DNA of 64,000 bases from positions 86,133,620 through 86,197,619 of the forward strand of contig CM056583.1 in NCBI GenBank assembly GCA_029721435.1, in the 5' to 3' direction. The DNA comes from Gymnothorax reevesii. Taxonomy: Eukaryota > Chordata > Actinopteri > Anguilliformes > Muraenidae. This document shows positions 59,926 through 64,000 of this stretch, one piece after another. The translations under genes were made by a program, and so were the position numbers. The notes beneath the pieces are model-generated. The model was not told where the DNA came from and ran no database searches. It saw only the letters and a program-made list of their open reading frames with translations. Numbering within the stretch: the first letter of the stretch is position 1; the number at the start of each line of letters is the position of its first letter.

Positions 59926-60694
59926 CAGGGGCGTCTCTAGGGCTAAGGATTGGTGGGGCCCAGAACTCCCCTTTAAAACATTTTCTAACCGTGACTAACC
60001 CTGCACACAATTATTAGCATAATTGGCAAACAATCGTTCCAGGATTTTCCTGGCTTTTTCACAGGTTTTTTTTTTTTTGCGGTAACTTTTTTAAAAAGTG
60101 GCAATGAAAGTTGCAATGTCTTGGCGATTTATTTATTTTTTTGTCCGCGAGAAATTTGCGTGGATTGGTTGAATTTGCTTTAATAGTTGCAATCGCGACA
60201 TGCAACTTCCTAGAGGGACTGAGCAATAGATTCACTCCGAGAACACGCCGGTACGGTACGGTGCATTTCGGTATGACGACAATCATTGATCTGGATGCAT
60301 AATTTCATGCATTTAAAACGGCATTATTCAGAATTGCACACAGATGTTTCAAATGGTCTTTTATTTCATTTAAACAAAACAATCATGAAGCGCCAGTTAA
60401 ATCACTTGATTTGTGGAAAAGGTAGCGCAGACGTTTGAGAGCAGTTTGTCTTTCATAAAGCCTTGAACAATTTTTGTGTGGCCTAAATAATTTTTCTGAT
60501 CTGAATTTATCCCATTATTTAGTCGTCAATAGATCTCATGGAGAGAGAACCCGTAACTTTGATTACCAGGGGATGATTGTCAAAATTGGAAAATGTGTTA
60601 ATAACGGAAAATAACTGAGTACAAGCCAGGAACAATCACCGACGCAAAGGCATGGTCCGGGCTTCACCAATTATCACTTCCAGAGACGCCACTG
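59926..60694. mobile_element. hAT-type non-autonomous element
   Basis: Left end CAGGGGCGTCTCTAGGGCTA, and right end in reverse complement CAGTGGCGTCTCTGGAAGTG. The perfect 8-bp direct repeat TCCTCATC flanks it (59918-59925 and 60695-60702). CAGNG ends plus 8-bp duplications are standard for hAT. It is 769 bp with no transposase frame. Confidence 0.9.
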
Positions 60695-61459
60695 TCCTCA
60701 TCAACAAATACAAAAATCAATGATGAAAACTTGACTACAGAGTGAGCAAAGACCAATTTCCTTGCAGTTATTTTTAAGCGTCCTATATATTTTGGATGCT
60801 GTGTCAATCACAGTCAGAATTTTCTTGCTTTTTTGCTTTTGAAAACTGGAAATCATTTTTTATGAAAAGACATTAAACTGAAGATGGAACTTTTTTCAGA
60901 GTCAGATTGTCAGTTGAATTGGGAGCAGAACAGCTGGTGCATCCAGCGTTACTTTAGTCTGCCGATTGAAAAACGGATAAAAAGCGGAGGTGAAATGGCT
61001 GAAAAGAGCCACATGATGACTGCCTTATTTTAGCATCATACTGTGTTTGTCATGAAACCTGTCAGAAAAAACAACAGGCAATTTTTATGTTATTTTATTG
61101 TTTCAACTGGTGCTTTTTGAAGTTCTACCTTTTAGCTGTGGTTCTTACTGTGATGCAAGTCAATCATCAACACTTTGTTGTGTCTTCAGGGCAAACAATA
61201 TGTGAAAAATAAAAAAAAACTTTGATTAATTTGACTCTGATGAAATAAAACAAAGCAAGTGGCGGATGAGTCACTACTGAGACAGAGCAAAGCGGAAAAT
61301 CTTCGATCATTCAGAAAAGGAATGAGAGATGGTAACTGATTATCTGAGTGATACCCTTATGTCAGGCTGATTGTTCGTGAATTGAAGGTTTTAACAAAAA
61401 GACTGCAGGTAACTCGTTTCAAAATGAAGTTATGATACGGGAAATACTTTTTTTTCTTA
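60695..61459. other. Non-coding stretch; nothing recognised
   Basis: AT-rich, no exon, no repeat recognised. Confidence 0.4.
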
Positions 61460-61760
61460 TCCCTTATGAAAAATGACTATAGTTCCAAGCTATAGTTATC
61501 CTACAGTAAATGGATGGTATTTTTGCCACCATAGTATATTATCAATATAGTGACTATAGTTATTCAAACTACCGCAATACAGTTGTGTGGACGATAGTAA
61601 AATCATGGTACTGTTGAATGCGGTAATTCTGCAGCTTTAATGTGACGGCTGTAGCACTACTACTCTCATTATACTATGTAAACTATAGAAATGCTATAGT
61701 TTTACCAAAAAAATAATACAGTATTACTAAGAAATAACTATTGGATATTTTCACAAGGGA
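61460..61760. mobile_element. AT-rich MITE with TCCCTT ends
   Basis: Left end TCCCTTATGAAAAAT and right end ATATTTTCACAAGGGA are inverted repeats. Inside, ACTATAG and CTATAGT motifs recur on both strands. The duplication is unclear. Confidence 0.6.
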
Positions 61761-62697
61761 TTGCTGTTTAGTCTGTCATTTTAGTTGCCACATCCCAAAT
61801 GCTCACATGAGCTTGTTAGGGATTCAGTACATTTAATGGTGCGGCGTAGTCTTTTGTTTCTCAAGAGCCACATTGTGGCAATTGGGACATGGGAACGGAA
61901 CAACTCTAAACCTGCACACTGCCATGTTTTTAATGATTAAACTCAACCATTCTTTGCTGCAGAGAAATAGTAATGGGTTTTTTTCTGTAAGGAAGCACTA
62001 AATGAGCAGGAGCGAATGTATCTGTGGGTTGTGGGTTGGGCTGAACTAATGTGATCAGGGCGGCATTACAGAACCATGAACCATCACAATTACACTACAC
62101 TTTTAATATACCATAAAGAGGCTTACATATTTTCAATAAAATACTGCAGAAATTACGTCGCCAAAAAGTATAGGACATACATCTCTCCGACACATATCTG
62201 ACACATTTGTGCGCTCAAACACGCAAGCAAACATGCACTGTACAACAGCTGGGAATGAGCGTCCTGTCGAATAATTCTGAACGGTCACAATAAAAGGGAG
62301 CATGAATTTCCAAAAAGAAAACTCATACGCAACACATACAGCTTGCCTGCATCATTCTATCTACTCACAAGTATCGCAAAATGCAAAAAAATGCCACTTT
62401 GGAAATTTCTGAACCACCACTGCAAGAAGACATATTTTGACAGGCCGGTCGACATGCCAAATTCGGCCTTAACAACACACAGTATCCCACTGTTAAGCAA
62501 GCTTGGACATCAGCTTTCATCAACTTTTCACCAAGCCAGTTTTCCTGCTGACTGCGACATATCCTCGTTGCCGATGGAGATGCCCGCACTGTTTAGCGCA
62601 GTGGTTTTCAAACTTTTTGTGCCCAAGACACACCAAAGGGCAAGCCGAAATCTGAAGGCACAGCTGTATTAATATCAGCGCAAATTATCCTCCATAA
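61761..62697. other. Non-coding stretch; solo hAT-like end at 62599
   Basis: The phrase CAGTGGTTTTCAAACTTTTT at 62599-62618 is a typical hAT-MITE terminus. The matching other end is not found before the next element. The rest shows nothing recognised. Confidence 0.4.
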
Positions 62698-62899
62698 CAG
62701 GGGTGTCAAACTGACCTGTAAACGGGCCAAGAGGCTGCAAATTTTCACTCCAACAATGCAGAAGCTCACCTGATACAACTAATCAGTTGTGCAGGCCAAG
62801 ATCAGTTGATTAAATCAGTGCTTTCAGGTGAGCTTCTGCTTGGTAGGATTGAAGACCTGCAGCCTCTTGGCCCGTTTACGGGTCAGTTTGACACCCCTG
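62698..62899. mobile_element. hAT-type MITE
   Basis: Left end CAGGGGTGTCAAACTGACCT and right end its reverse complement, with arms of about 45 bp (through GGGCCAAGAGGCTGCA) and a second inner inverted pair (CAGAAGCTCACCTGA and TCAGGTGAGCTTCTG). The 8-bp repeats CTCCATAA (62690-62697) and CTCTATAA (62900-62907) differ at one base. It is 202 bp. Confidence 0.92.
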
Positions 62900-63604
62900 C
62901 TCTATAACACTTGTTTTTACTCTGATCCTTCAGTATATATTTTTTATTTACAAATGCCGATAAAAATGCGCAAACAACCATAATACTCATAATATTATAG
63001 TAACAAAATAATTCAAGGATTCACTTTGTAAAATTACATCAAAGCAGCAATACACCAATTCAAACCAGGCAGGTCACAAAATTAAAATCGTAATTGCTTC
63101 GGTTGGAGAGTCAGATTCTCAACATATCCCTGCAAAGCCATTACACTATCACTTATTTTCTCAAAAAATATTTTTTTAAAAATTGCAGTCTTCTTCCTTC
63201 TGACAGTTGCTGAAGGACCAAATTCCATTTTCATCGTAACTTAACCGGGCATGAATATTGCCCCCTTGCCAAAGAAATAATTTCAACAAGTCGACATGGT
63301 CTACAACATCCCCCACCAATCCTGTGCTTCTTACTTTCTAACTCCATCAAGGCCTTTATGGTCTGAAGCTACACACCAAATTTGGTTGTCCAATCTGTAA
63401 TAGTTTCTGAGAAAAGTTGTCCCCTTTCTCTCGGACGGACGTACGGAGGTCAAACCTATATCCTCCTCACACTTCGTGTCGGCGGGGGATAATAATAAAC
63501 TCAAAGTCCTACATTGACGTGAATATTGCAGGACTTTACTGAGAAAGCATGATCAGCGCATGAAATCGAATGCTTAGAGTTGGCTAAATTTGTTTTGCTC
63601 TTGT
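62900..63604. other. Non-coding stretch; GTCC-type fragment at 63405-63492
   Basis: The fragment reads CTCGGACGGACGTACGGAGG, then TATATCCTCC and GGCGGGGGATAATAATAAAC, related to the head phrases of the repeat at 63605 in inverted orientation. Confidence 0.45.
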
Positions 63605-63855
63605 TATCCCCCCGGCATATAATGCGGGGGGATATAGCTATCGCTCTGTCTGTCCGTCTGTCCATCTGTCCGTCTGTAAACATTATTTTGTGCAGAGCAT
63701 AACTTGAAATCCGTTCAGTATTTCTTCACGAAATTTGACATGTAGGTCAGGTGTCATATGTAGATGTGCCTTTCGGTATTTAGGAATTTCTTGAGCAGTT
63801 AATCCATGAATGTGGGGGGCCGGGGGGGTACGCCATTTCCAGATGGCTCTCGTGA
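63605..63855 (+). repeat. GTCC-type dispersed repeat, long copy
   Basis: It matches the copy at 45426-45678 in order and orientation: TATCCCCCCGGCATATAATGC, a TCTGTC/CGTC run, TATTTCTTCACGAAATTTGA, GGTATTTAGGAATTTCTTGA, GTTAATCCATGAATGTGGGG and a GGCCGGGGGGGTACGCCATT tail. The G-rich tail could form a quadruplex. Confidence 0.88.
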
Positions 63856-64000
63856 TTATAAAAAGCTGAAGAAACGAACATAGAGTAAGCATTGTAAAGT
63901 ATTTATTGCCCATTTTAGTAAATAAACATGATCGTGAAAAGATGTGAGAACTGAGCATTCATAATATTCGACCACATTCACAAGTATCGATTTCACGGTA
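63856..64000. other. Non-coding window edge
   Basis: Nothing recognised. Confidence 0.4.

Overview
This window looks like intronic chromosomal DNA from a ray-finned fish, probably a teleost. It is AT-rich and full of Tc1-like transposons and short foldback elements. The only host coding sequence I recognise is three consecutive internal exons, on the + strand, of the ciliary neurotrophic factor receptor alpha gene (CNTFR): 31391-31508, 41418-41584 and 43317-43480. Their splice sites are canonical, their phases fit one another, and their joined translation gives the first cytokine-receptor fibronectin-III domain and the start of the second. The Ig-domain exon should lie before 31391 and the exon with the WSxWS motif after 43480. 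I found neither, so most of the window would be large CNTFR introns. I see no bacterial-type gene, operon, CRISPR array or defence system.

Layout. Positions 1-9500 hold an inverted-repeat MITE with an 8-bp target duplication (578-989), a Tc1-like element (2496-5451) split by a second Tc1-like element (2542-3960), and a long hairpin (6669-6828). Positions 9500-19600 hold a LINE 3' end, a Ty3/gypsy reverse-transcriptase fragment, a decayed minus-strand LINE with endonuclease and RT domains (15.9-18.7 kb), and a 33-bp minisatellite (19161-19585). Positions 21.7-30.1 kb are a transposon cluster: a Tc1 copy carrying two other elements, a 5'-truncated Tc1 with an open catalytic domain, a TTAA-ended MITE, and a Tc1 copy whose transposase has a single nonsense codon. 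The 31.4-43.5 kb part carries the CNTFR exons and another Tc1 copy (38572-40146).

From 43.5 kb to the end there are a dispersed GTCC-rich repeat family, a foldback element carrying a decayed THAP zinc-finger exon (47834-48226), and an endogenous-retrovirus LTR with a proline-tRNA-type primer-binding site (48837-49387). These are followed by a Tc1 copy with mismatched ends (55139-56410), an L1-type ORF1 broken by a near-perfect hairpin (56646-57949), and several hAT-type non-autonomous elements with 8-bp target duplications.

Nothing here is convincingly a new biological system. The most interesting material is transposon structure (nesting, chimerism, one-mutation transposase, THAP capture) and a cysteine missing from the CNTFR cytokine-receptor module. 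Family assignments come from recognising motifs by eye, and no search was run.
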